A DNA stretch of 8,506 nucleotides from an uncultured Trueperaceae bacterium (GTDB taxonomy: Bacteria; Deinococcota; Deinococci; Deinococcales; Trueperaceae), in assembly GCA_937907415.1 (NCBI GenBank), contig CALCHY010000231.1, positions 1 to 8,506 on the forward strand. Reading direction: 5' to 3'. The notes beneath the pieces are model-generated. The model saw nothing but the letters and a program-made list of their open reading frames with translations, was not told the DNA's origin and searched no databases. Below are positions 1 through 5,998 of the stretch, piece after piece; the first letter of the stretch is position 1; the number at the start of each line of letters is the position of its first letter. The translations under genes and the position numbers were made by a program.

Positions 1-746
1 GGCTGCGACCCCCTCCGCAACGCCCTCACCGCAATCCGGGACGCCTCCCACATCTTCGGGTCGTCACCGTCTCGCGGCCTCGGTAGGTGTTCCGACACGA
101 GATAGTTCTGGATGATGCGTCCTGGTCCCTTGCTCATGATCACGATGCGGTCGGCCAGAAGCGTGGCTTCCATGGGATTGTGTGTCACGAACACGACCGT
201 GCAACGGAGGTCAGCCCAAAGTTCGAGCATCTCCTCGCGCATTCGCGTCGCCGTCAGCTCGTCGAGCGCCGAGAACGGCTCGTCCATGAACAGCACGTCT
301 GGCCCAACTAGCAACGCCCTTGCGACGGCCACGCGTTGGCGTTGACCTATGGACAATTGCCGCGGGTAATCGCGACCGCGGCCAGGCAAACCCACGCGCG
401 CAAGCCAGTAATCGATGAGTTCATCGGCTTCCTTGCCGCCGCGGTCGATGACGAACTTGAGGTTGCCGTGAATCGTCATCCAAGGCAGCAGGCGTGGTTC
501 CTGGAACATGTAACTGGTGACGGGCTTGGAGCCGTCTGCGTCCTCTATGGTCACGGAACCAGAATCGGCGCTGTCGAGGCCTGCCAGGATGTTGAGCAGC
601 GTGGTCTTGCCGCAACCTGACGGCCCCAGAACGCACACGAACTCGCCGTCCGCGACCTGCAGGTTGATGTTGTGCAGCGCGAGCCGTTCGCCGCCGCCCG
701 CCAACGGATACGCCTTGTAGAGGTTCGCGACCGTGATGCTGGCCAT
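1..746 (-). CDS. NitT/TauT-type ABC transporter ATP-binding protein (3' end beyond window)
   Basis: This is the ATPase of an ABC importer of the nitrate/sulfonate/taurine (SsuB/TauB/NrtD) type. It powers uptake from the inner face of the membrane. Reading from the ATG at 746 gives 248 codons that stay open to the left edge, so the C-terminus is missing; the family is usually about 250-280 residues. All ABC motifs are visible: Walker A GPSGCGKTT (41-49), Q-loop FQEPRLLPW (Q82), signature LSIGQ (131-135), Walker B VLFMDE (151-156), D-loop SALD, and H-loop H189. The signature has Ile where LSGGQ has Gly, a mild variation. The start ATG shares its A with the permease stop (TGATG, 748-744), so translation is probably coupled. 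The family call is firm. The substrate cannot be read from this subunit. Confidence 0.95.
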   Translation of the reverse strand, partial: MASITVANLYKAYPLAGGGERLALHNINLQVADGEFVCVLGPSGCGKTTLLNILAGLDSADSGSVTIEDADGSKPVTSYMFQEPRLLPWMTIHGNLKFVIDRGGKEADELIDYWLARVGLPGRGRDYPRQLSIGQRQRVAVARALLVGPDVLFMDEPFSALDELTATRMREEMLELWADLRCTVVFVTHNPMEATLLADRIVIMSKGPGRIIQNYLVSEHLPRPRDGDDPKMWEASRIAVRALRRGSQ

Positions 747-1609
747 CAGCCCACCCCGTTCACTCTCACTGGCGCTCGCCAGCGGAAGGCCAGGCGCTGG
801 AGGGTGCCCATCACGCCTTGGTCGATCACGGCCAACAACAGCATCATGGTGAGCCCGTAGGCGAGGATGCCGGTCATGTTGAAGAACTGGAAGTAGAAGG
901 AGATCTGGTAACCGACGCCGCTAGTGCGGCCGAGGAGCTCGCCTAGGACGACCATCTTCCATGACAGCGCTAGCGAACCGCGGGCCGTGCCGACGATGAA
1001 CGGCGCGAGCTGTGGCAGCACGACCCTGGTGAAGATCAACGCGGGTCCGCGCCTGAACGCCGTCGCCATCTCGACTAGAGCGGAATCGACGGCGCGCGAA
1101 CCCTCACGTATGGAGACGACGATGGTGGGGACGATGGTGATGATCAGTGCTATGACGAGCGCGCGGTCATTGAGGCCAATACTCAAGTAGGCGACCACGA
1201 ACAGGAGAATGCGCGGGATGGTGAGGCTAACGACTAGCCAACCCTGGAGCAGGTCGTCGATCCGCTTCGACATGCCCATCGCCGAGCCCAAAGCCACGCC
1301 AAGCACCATGGCGACCCCGAACGAGACGAGCACTCGCTTGGTGGTGATCCACAGGTGCATGAGGAGCGCGCCGCGCTCGAGCTCGCGCCAGATGAAGGCC
1401 AGCGTCTCGACTGGTCCAGGCAGTATCGAACCGAGCAACTGGGACCCGATTATCCATAGGGCGACTAGCGAACCGTACGAAACGACTTGGAGGGCGACAC
1501 TGATGCCGCCCTCCGCACGTTGCTGCCGTGCACGCCTACTAGAGCGCTCCAACTGGCCGCCTAGGAAACCGTCGTCGTGCTCCTCAAGGTGGTCATTGCC
1601 TCGCGTCAC
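746..1609 (-). CDS. NitT/TauT-type ABC transporter permease
   Basis: This is the membrane subunit of the importer, in the BPD_transp_1 / SsuC-TauC-like family, with 287 residues. After a hydrophilic, charged N-terminus of about 35 residues come hydrophobic segments at about 36-60, 92-112, 123-145, 149-168, 203-226 and 248-267, which fits six membrane spans. The cytoplasmic EAA-type coupling loop is recognisable around residues 180-200 (EMATAFRRG, then VVLP) and docks the ATPase encoded next. The start is a GTG at 1607-1609. No other start lies between it and the in-frame TAA that ends the upstream binding-protein gene, 18 nt away. No clear Shine-Dalgarno precedes it, which suggests re-initiation or coupling after the upstream gene. 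The stop overlaps the ATPase start. The family is secure; the solute is unknown. Confidence 0.93.
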   Translation of the reverse strand: MTRGNDHLEEHDDGFLGGQLERSSRRARQQRAEGGISVALQVVSYGSLVALWIIGSQLLGSILPGPVETLAFIWRELERGALLMHLWITTKRVLVSFGVAMVLGVALGSAMGMSKRIDDLLQGWLVVSLTIPRILLFVVAYLSIGLNDRALVIALIITIVPTIVVSIREGSRAVDSALVEMATAFRRGPALIFTRVVLPQLAPFIVGTARGSLALSWKMVVLGELLGRTSGVGYQISFYFQFFNMTGILAYGLTMMLLLAVIDQGVMGTLQRLAFRWRAPVRVNGVG

Positions 1610-1627
1610 TCGTGCGCTGCTTAGCCC

Positions 1628-2620
1628 TTAGCGCGGGACGAACTGCGTGGTGAACGCTGCCGGGTCGACACGCTCGACGCCGACTACTTCGGCGCCAGCC
1701 AGCGCGACGAGGCGGTCGACCATGTTGACTAGCCCGTCGATGGACTCCTGCGTCCAGTTGCTCGTGGTGCCGAGTTTCCAGCGGTCGACGACGAGCGGGA
1801 ATTGCGATGGGTCCGGCAGGGAGTAGAGCTCGAGGTCCAGGATCGACTGCCAGAACGGGTCGTCGCTTGGGGTCGCCATCATGATGTCGACGGTGTCCTG
1901 CAAGGTGGCTATGAACGCCGTCTTGAGTTCATCTGGCATGTCGTCGCGCGCCACCACCACGAGGTTGGGGAGGTCGGACGGCAGGCCGAGGACGCCGAGC
2001 ATGTCTGCGACGGTCATGATCTCACGTGCGACTCCCGCGGCTTCCATGCGAGCGACCCAGTGCCAGAGGGGCAGGGCGGCGTCGACTTCGCCACTGGCCG
2101 TCAACTGCTGCATGAGTGGTGGCGCGGCGGCCACGACCTCACCGTCGGTTTGGGGGTCGAAGCCGTATTCGGAGATGGTCAGTGCGCGCAGGATGAGCAG
2201 GCTCTTGTCGCGCAGGCTGCCCGCCGCGATGGTCTTGCCCTTCAGGTCGGCTGGGCTGGAGATGGTCGAGTCGCTGCCTACCACGAGGCCACCAACAGCC
2301 GTTGCGTACGGGTAGATGCCGCTCGCCATGATGCCGGCGTCGCGCAGCAGCACTGGCCCGAGGAAGTCGTCGACTTTGACGTCCGCTTCGCCGGAGCGGA
2401 GCGCGATCTCGGTTGCTTGCTTCGAGGCGTAAGGCGTGCCTACGACCTCTATGCCGTTGGCGGCCGCCGTGCCGAAGTAGTCCATGCCGTGAACGACCCA
2501 CGAGAAGGTGCCGACCGCTTCCATGGCGGCATGCACGGTTGGGGTGGCGCTTTGGGCGGCGCCGAAAGTCAGTAGTGAGGCGAACGCGAGTGCAAGGACT
2601 TGTCTGGTCCGGGAGTGCAT
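1628..2620 (-). CDS. Periplasmic substrate-binding protein of NitT/TauT-type ABC importer
   Basis: This is the extracytoplasmic solute receptor that delivers ligand to the permease encoded just downstream, with 330 residues. It has a Sec-type signal peptide: basic start MHSRTRQ, hydrophobic core at about 8-22, and probable cleavage near 22-25 (GAAQSA). There is no lipobox Cys, so it is predicted to be soluble in the periplasm rather than a lipoprotein. The mature part looks like the NMT1/SsuA/TauA fold. One recognisable stretch is SPADLKGKTIAAGSL, at about 121-135, the loop that in this family precedes the ligand pocket. Another is a region rich in hydrophobic and aromatic residues around ALPLWHW (about 183-189). 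The ATG at 2618-2620 is preceded by AGAGGAAC at good spacing, which supports this start. The binding residues do not identify the ligand; aromatic or sulfonated compounds, nitrate analogues or thiamine precursors are all open. No riboswitch is visible upstream. Confidence 0.9.
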   Translation of the reverse strand: MHSRTRQVLALAFASLLTFGAAQSATPTVHAAMEAVGTFSWVVHGMDYFGTAAANGIEVVGTPYASKQATEIALRSGEADVKVDDFLGPVLLRDAGIMASGIYPYATAVGGLVVGSDSTISSPADLKGKTIAAGSLRDKSLLILRALTISEYGFDPQTDGEVVAAAPPLMQQLTASGEVDAALPLWHWVARMEAAGVAREIMTVADMLGVLGLPSDLPNLVVVARDDMPDELKTAFIATLQDTVDIMMATPSDDPFWQSILDLELYSLPDPSQFPLVVDRWKLGTTSNWTQESIDGLVNMVDRLVALAGAEVVGVERVDPAAFTTQFVPR

Positions 2621-2624
2621 TGTG

Positions 2625-2632
2625 GTTCCTCT
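2625..2632 (-). promoter_or_regulatory. Ribosome binding site of the ABC operon's first gene
   Basis: On the minus strand AGAGGAAC lies 4 nt before the ATG at 2620, with the GAGG core 7 nt before it. It is a good Shine-Dalgarno match and fixes the start of the binding-protein gene. The downstream permease gene lacks an equivalent site. Confidence 0.7.
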
Positions 2633-2723
2633 CGTAGCGGGCTAAGAAGCTGTGGGTCGAAGCGGGGGATAGGGCGAGGGGCGAATGCGGGCCAGGGAGC
2701 GCCTGCATGGAGGATTGGTCAAT

Positions 2724-2753
2724 GATATATGCGAACAGCAGCATTGCTGTCGG
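2724..2753 (-). promoter_or_regulatory. Candidate sigma70-type promoter of the ABC importer operon
   Basis: On the minus strand a -35-like CCGACA (2753-2748) and a -10-like TATATC (2729-2724) are separated by 18 bp, each matching the consensus at four of six positions. They sit in the most A+T-rich patch of the 249-bp divergent gap. Transcription would start near 2717 and leave a leader of about 97 nt before the binding-protein ATG. No recognised riboswitch core is seen in that leader. The promoter for the divergent GDPD gene is less clear: weak -10-like TACACT (2826-2831) and GATACT (2843-2848) have no convincing -35. Confidence 0.4.
2735..2750. repeat. Perfect palindrome ACAGCA-N4-TGCTGT in the divergent promoter region
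   Basis: Six-base arms ACAGCA (2735-2740) and TGCTGT (2745-2750) flank GCAT. The repeat lies inside the spacer between the proposed -35 and -10 of the ABC operon. A repressor bound there would block RNA polymerase. The dyad itself is certain; its role as an operator is inference, and no regulator for it is encoded next to it. Confidence 0.4.
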
Positions 2754-2869
2754 CGGCTGTACTTTACCGCCGTAGCACGTCAAGGGACGGATGTCCTGGG
2801 GCGCGCTGTCCTCGATGCAGCTAGGTACACTCAATCAAGTTCGATACTTCTCCAAGGTCCGGTGATTCC

Positions 2870-3808
2870 ATGCGTTTCTTGAGGGTCTTCATCGCCATCG
2901 TCGCCGTGTTGGCAGCCGTTTACGGCGTGCTGGCGTTGCTGAACAAGCCGCGGGTCCAGCACGCTTACTACGCGCGCTTCGCCGGCCAGAGCGTCGTGCT
3001 CGCGCACGGTGGCGGCCAGCGGCTGGCGCCTGACAACACCATGGTGGCGTTCGCTAAGGCCGACGCGCTAGGCGCAGACGTGCTCGAGCTCGACGTGCAG
3101 CGTGACCATGACGGCGCCTTCCGCGTCATTCACGACGCCACGGTCGACCGCACGACCTCCGGTGTCGGCGCAGTGAAGGACTTGAGTTCTGCTGAGGTAG
3201 CTGACCTCGACGCCGGCTACTTCTGGACGCCAACGGGCCCCAACGCGGCGTCCCCAGATGCCGATTACCACTACCGCGGGACGGGAGCCACCGTGCCGAC
3301 GTTGGCAGAAGTCTTGAGGGGCTTTCCTGAAGCCGCCGTCAACGTCGAGATCAAGGAGCGCGACGCCGCGGCTGGTCCAGCCCTCTGCAACCTCATCAGG
3401 AGCCTGAACGCGGGGCAGCGCGTGATGGTCGCGTCCTTCAACACGGAGCCGATGCAGGCGTTCCGCGAGGCCTGCCCAGAGGTTGCTACCTCGGCAACCC
3501 GCGATGAGGTCACGCTCTTCTTCGTCCTCTCGACCCTGCGCCTCAGCGCCGTGTACACGCCCCCGTTCGACGTCCTGCAGGTGCCGGTCAAGCAGGGGAA
3601 CATCACGGTGGTGACCCCACACTTCGTCAACGCTGCCCACGCGCGCGGGGTGGCTGTCGAAGCGTGGACGATCAACGACGTCGCGGAGATGACGAGCCTG
3701 CTCGCCATGGGAGTCGACGGCCTGATCACCGATCGCCCTGACCGCGCGCTCTCCATCCTCGCGAGGGGGTACGACGCGAGTTTGGTGCCCAGCTTCGTTG
3801 CGCCATGA
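2870..3808 (+). CDS. Membrane-anchored glycerophosphodiester phosphodiesterase (GDPD family)
   Basis: This enzyme is predicted to hydrolyse glycerophosphodiesters (deacylated phospholipid head groups) to glycerol 3-phosphate and an alcohol. It has 312 residues with a single hydrophobic N-terminal helix (about 4-24) and no cleavage motif, so it is probably tethered to the membrane with the catalytic domain outside. The GDPD TIM-barrel motifs appear in order: AHGGG (45-49) followed by APDNT (53-57), ELDVQ (73-77), VIHDATVDRTT (86-96), VEIKE (159-163), WTIND near the C-terminus, and GVDGLITDRPD. Predicted catalytic histidines are H46 and H88, and metal ligands E73, D75 and E160. The usual HRG triad is HGG, so the Arg is replaced. 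A weak AAGGT lies 11 nt before the ATG. The gene is divergent from the ABC operon and shares its control region. The family is secure; the exact substrate is not. Confidence 0.92.
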   Translation: MRFLRVFIAIVAVLAAVYGVLALLNKPRVQHAYYARFAGQSVVLAHGGGQRLAPDNTMVAFAKADALGADVLELDVQRDHDGAFRVIHDATVDRTTSGVGAVKDLSSAEVADLDAGYFWTPTGPNAASPDADYHYRGTGATVPTLAEVLRGFPEAAVNVEIKERDAAAGPALCNLIRSLNAGQRVMVASFNTEPMQAFREACPEVATSATRDEVTLFFVLSTLRLSAVYTPPFDVLQVPVKQGNITVVTPHFVNAAHARGVAVEAWTINDVAEMTSLLAMGVDGLITDRPDRALSILARGYDASLVPSFVAP

Positions 3809-3872
3809 GGTACGGGCGAGCGTTAGCGTGGACGACTTTTGGCGCCCCATTCCGTTTGCGGCGTGGGTGGGC

Positions 3873-3878
3873 TAGGCT
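3873..3878 (+). promoter_or_regulatory. Candidate -10 box (TAGGCT) for a leaderless or near-leaderless CoA-transferase transcript
   Basis: TAGGCT fits TANNNT and ends 5 nt before the ATG at 3884, the geometry of leaderless promoters described in Deinococcus. No good Shine-Dalgarno precedes the ATG and no strong -35 is seen. The same hexamer precedes nfuA at 6764. Confidence 0.4.
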
Positions 3879-3883
3879 CCGGC

Positions 3884-5107
3884 ATGGGCATGCTTGAAGA
3901 CCTGTTCGTACTTGACCTCAGCAGGGTCCTAGCGGGCCCGTACTGCACCTTGCTGCTAGCCGACATGGGTGCGCGCGTCGTGAAGGTGGAGTCTCACGCT
4001 GGCGACGACACGCGCAGGTGGGGCCCGCCCTACCCGGGTGGTGAGAGCGGCTATTACTTGTCGGTCAACCGCGGCAAGGAGAGCGTCGTCGTCGACTTGA
4101 AGGACCCGCGCGGCAGGGAACTCGTTCAGAAGCTGGCGAGCAAGGCCGACGTGATCGTCGAGAACTACAAGGTTGGCGATCTCGAACGCTACGGGCTCGA
4201 TTACGCCGCGGTCGCGGCCGGTAACCCGGCGGTCATCTACGTGTCGATCACCGGCTTCGGTCAAGACGGCCCGCGCGCCAAGGAGCCGGGTTACGACGCG
4301 GCCATGCAGGCGCAGTCCGGGCTCCTCGCCATGACCGGCACGCCGGAGGGGGCGCCCGTGAAGCTTGGCGTGGCGTGGATCGACGTCTTGACGGGCGTGC
4401 ACGCCGCGACTGGCGCACTCGCCGCCCTGCACCACCGCGAGTCAACTGGCGTTGGCTTGCACCTCGACGTTGCACTGCTCGACGTTGCCATCGCCTCACT
4501 CGTCAACCAGGCGCAAGCTGCACTCCTGACGGGGGAGGCGCCAGCGCGGCTCGGCAGCGCGCACCCGAGCATCGTGCCCTACCAGGCGTTCGAGGCGGCG
4601 GACGGGGCCGTGGTGGTGGCCGTCGGCAACGATGGGCAGTTCGCGCGGTTCTGCGGCGTGGTTGGGCATCCTGAGTGGGCGACGAACGTCAACTACGCGA
4701 CCAACGACGCACGGGTGAGGAACCGCGCCACGCTCGTGCCGCTCATCGCGGGGGAGCTTGCCGGCCGTAAGCGAGGGGAGTTTCTCGAGGCGTGCCGCGC
4801 CGCGAACGTCCCCGCCACGCCGGTAGCGACGCTGCCCGAGGCGCTCGTCGACCCGCAGGTCGTGGCGCGTGGCATGGTCATCAGTGGCGAGCACCCAACC
4901 ATCGGCGCACTGCCGATGGTCGCCAGCCCGCTGTGGCACGCGCGCGGGCCAGACGGCGCAGCGATAGACCTAGCGCCTGCCCCGAACGCGGCGCCGGTAC
5001 CGCCGCTGCTGGGCGCGGACTCGCGCGCCGTGCTGTTGCGGGACCTGGAGCTCACCGAAGCCGAGGCCGACGAGCTCATAGCCGCGGGAGTCGTTGGGCA
5101 GCACTGA
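3884..5107 (+). CDS. Class III CoA-transferase (CaiB/BaiF family)
   Basis: This is a family III acyl-CoA transferase, which moves CoA between an acyl-CoA donor and a carboxylic acid acceptor in the cytosol. From the ATG at 3884 it has 407 residues, the normal family length. Typical motifs are VLDLSRVLAGPYC near the N-terminus, the KVE segment leading into GDDTRRWGPP, SVNRGKESVVVDLK, DVIVENYKVG, and EPGYDAAMQAQSG, whose D138 aligns with the catalytic Asp that forms the acyl-anhydride intermediate. The open frame extends back to a TTG at 3839, but the family N-terminus begins at the paired ATGs 3884/3890, with a TAGGCT box just ahead. It resembles the succinyl-CoA:dicarboxylate/formyl-CoA transferase branch, but the substrate is not readable. 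No acyl-CoA dehydrogenase, hydratase or decarboxylase is nearby. It converges on lexA with only 26 nt between the ends. Confidence 0.93.
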   Translation: MGMLEDLFVLDLSRVLAGPYCTLLLADMGARVVKVESHAGDDTRRWGPPYPGGESGYYLSVNRGKESVVVDLKDPRGRELVQKLASKADVIVENYKVGDLERYGLDYAAVAAGNPAVIYVSITGFGQDGPRAKEPGYDAAMQAQSGLLAMTGTPEGAPVKLGVAWIDVLTGVHAATGALAALHHRESTGVGLHLDVALLDVAIASLVNQAQAALLTGEAPARLGSAHPSIVPYQAFEAADGAVVVAVGNDGQFARFCGVVGHPEWATNVNYATNDARVRNRATLVPLIAGELAGRKRGEFLEACRAANVPATPVATLPEALVDPQVVARGMVISGEHPTIGALPMVASPLWHARGPDGAAIDLAPAPNAAPVPPLLGADSRAVLLRDLELTEAEADELIAAGVVGQH

Positions 5108-5133
5108 CCTGGAGGAGGCGCCGGAGGCTTGAG

Positions 5134-5778
5134 TCAGTCGTTCTGCAGTAGCGCCTCGGCCACGCTGCCGCGCAGCAGGCCGCAATAGACGCCATCGACA
5201 GCAAGGCGATCGCCAGCCACCTCTACGGTCGGGTAAGCCGGGTTGTGCGGCCGCAGGGCGAACTGCCCGCCGCCCAAGCGGTCGAGGTACTTGAGGGTCA
5301 CTTCCTCATCGTCCACGCGCACTGCGCAGATCTCGCCACTACGCTGAGGTTGCCGTTGCGCGAGGAGTACGACGTCCGCGTGCTGGATGAGGTCGGCCAT
5401 GGAATCGCCGTGCACGCGCAAGGCGAACGACCTACCGGCCAGACCTGCCGCCGCCACGGCAGGCAGGTACGCCTCCGCGTGGGCGCTGGCGATGGAGAGC
5501 GGACCCGCGGGGATGTCTCCAAGTACCGGGATGCCGGTTGCCTCGGCTGGTAGTTCGAGTAGTGGTGACCGGCCGCGGCCGCGACTCTCGAACGTGATGT
5601 AGCCCTTGGTGGCTAGGGCCTCCAAGTGTTGACGCAACGAGACGTAGTGCACGCCGAGGTTACGGGCGAGTTCCGCGAGGTCCGGCGTGGCGCCGGTGCG
5701 CCGTTGATGCTCGACCAGGCGCTGGTATACGCGAGCTTGAGCTGGCGGCAGGGGGCGGGTGGAGGGGGCTTCACTCAT
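5134..5778 (-). CDS. lexA: LexA-family SOS repressor with S24 self-cleavage domain
   Basis: This is a transcriptional repressor of the DNA-damage response, inactivated by RecA-stimulated self-cleavage, with 214 residues from the ATG at 5778. The N-terminal winged helix (about 10-76) begins with LPPAQARVYQRL and has a recognition region around VHYVSLRQHLEAL. The C-terminal S24/LexA peptidase domain (about 82-205) carries a predicted Ala-Gly cleavage bond at A91-G92 (DIPAGPL), the nucleophile S126 in HGDSM, and the general base K163 in EVTLKYL. The Ser-Lys spacing of 37 residues equals that of E. coli LexA. A TTG at 5808 would add ten residues, but the ATG has AAGG five bases upstream and fits the family N-terminus. 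A perfect palindrome overlaps its -10 box, pointing to autorepression. It is divergent from the CRP/FNR gene. Some Deinococcota carry LexA paralogues, so it may not be the only one. Confidence 0.93.
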   Translation of the reverse strand: MSEAPSTRPLPPAQARVYQRLVEHQRRTGATPDLAELARNLGVHYVSLRQHLEALATKGYITFESRGRGRSPLLELPAEATGIPVLGDIPAGPLSIASAHAEAYLPAVAAAGLAGRSFALRVHGDSMADLIQHADVVLLAQRQPQRSGEICAVRVDDEEVTLKYLDRLGGGQFALRPHNPAYPTVEVAGDRLAVDGVYCGLLRGSVAEALLQND

Positions 5779-5783
5779 GCTTG

Positions 5784-5798
5784 CCTTAAAGGTTAAGG
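5784..5798. promoter_or_regulatory. Putative LexA operator: palindrome CCTTAA-AGG-TTAAGG
   Basis: This 15-bp perfect inverted repeat has 6-bp arms and a 3-bp centre. It starts 5 bp upstream of the lexA ATG. It covers the proposed -10 box (5790-5795), and its lexA-proximal arm includes the AAGG ribosome binding site. That position is ideal for self-repression. It does not match the Gram-positive GAAC-N4-GTTC or proteobacterial CTGT-N8-ACAG boxes. The repeat is certain; LexA binding is inferred. Confidence 0.55.
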
Positions 5799-5818
5799 TA
5801 GCGGCCAACGCTTGTCAA
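5790..5818 (-). promoter_or_regulatory. Candidate lexA promoter (TTGACA - 17 bp - TAACCT)
   Basis: On the minus strand a perfect -35 TTGACA (5818-5813) is followed 17 bp later by TAACCT (5795-5790), a TANNNT-type -10. Transcription would start about 5-6 bases before the ATG, giving a nearly leaderless mRNA. In that case the AAGG at 5787-5784 would be only partly transcribed, so either the start site lies slightly upstream or that Shine-Dalgarno is not used. Confidence 0.6.
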
Positions 5819-5863
5819 CGCGAGGTCGTCGCTGGCCGCGCGCCACGTGCAGGACAAGGTTAA

Positions 5864-5880
5864 GCGCGTCGGACACGCGC
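5864..5880. repeat. Perfect palindrome GCGCGT-N5-ACGCGC upstream of the CRP/FNR-gene promoter
   Basis: Six-base arms (5864-5869 and 5875-5880) flank CGGAC. Its right edge is 10 bp from the -35 of the regulator's promoter and its centre is near -54 from the predicted start. The AAGGTTAAG repeat (5856-5864) abuts it. It could be an activator or repressor site. Its pure G+C arms make chance occurrence more likely here than for the lexA palindrome. Confidence 0.35.
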
Positions 5881-5890
5881 GCAGCCGCTA

Positions 5891-5919
5891 TGGACTTTCT
5901 CACGAACGCCTGCTATAGT
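5891..5919 (+). promoter_or_regulatory. Promoter of the CRP/FNR-family regulator gene
   Basis: TGGACT (5891-5896) and TATAGT (5914-5919) are separated by exactly 17 bp. The -35 matches TTGACA at four positions and the -10 matches TATAAT at five. A TG at 5911-5912 makes it an extended -10. Transcription would start near 5926, leaving a leader of about 73 nt. It is the best promoter in the window. Confidence 0.65.
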
Positions 5920-5986
5920 TTCTGTAGTTGCGCGTCTGCGCCTCACCCTGCGGCTCCATGGGCAGGTCCGCGGCTTAGCGCACTTG

Positions 5987-5992
5987 AAAGGA
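5987..5992 (+). promoter_or_regulatory. Ribosome binding site fixing the CRP/FNR-gene start
   Basis: AAAGGA lies 6 nt before the ATG at 5999, an optimal Shine-Dalgarno. It selects that ATG over the in-frame TTG at 5984, which would place the ribosome binding site inside the coding sequence. Confidence 0.75.
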
Positions 5993-5998
5993 CACCTC

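Noticed and set aside
1802..2575. A 257-codon open frame on the plus strand antisense to the binding-protein gene
   Set aside because: Its composition is typical of an antisense shadow in high-GC DNA, and it shows no domain and no ribosome binding site.
2621..2717. A possible riboswitch in the importer leader (thiamine or SAM type)
   Set aside because: No conserved core sequences of the TPP or SAM riboswitches are visible, and no convincing multi-stem structure could be traced by eye.
2139..2834. A 231-codon open frame on the minus strand overlapping the start of the binding-protein gene
   Set aside because: It is out of frame with a well-supported signal-peptide protein, is rich in Arg, Pro and His as shadow frames of high-GC genes are, and shows no family motif.
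3068..3850. A 260-codon open frame antisense to the GDPD gene
   Set aside because: The plus-strand GDPD motifs are unmistakable, and the antisense protein has no recognisable features.
3839..3883. An upstream TTG extension of the CoA-transferase
   Set aside because: The family N-terminus starts at the paired ATGs, and a TAGGCT promoter box would fall inside the extended coding sequence.
5115..5157. GAGGCGC ... GCGCCTC inverted repeat at the convergent CoA-transferase/lexA junction, considered as a bidirectional terminator
   Set aside because: The arms are only 7 bp with a 29-nt loop, there is no T-run on either side, and one arm lies inside the lexA coding sequence.
5779..5808. A TTG start for LexA ten residues upstream
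   Set aside because: It would make the promoter -10 and palindrome part of the coding sequence, and the ATG at 5778 fits the family length.
5984..5998. A TTG start for the CRP/FNR regulator
   Set aside because: The strong AAAGGA site at 5987-5992 would be inside the gene and is placed perfectly for the ATG at 5999.
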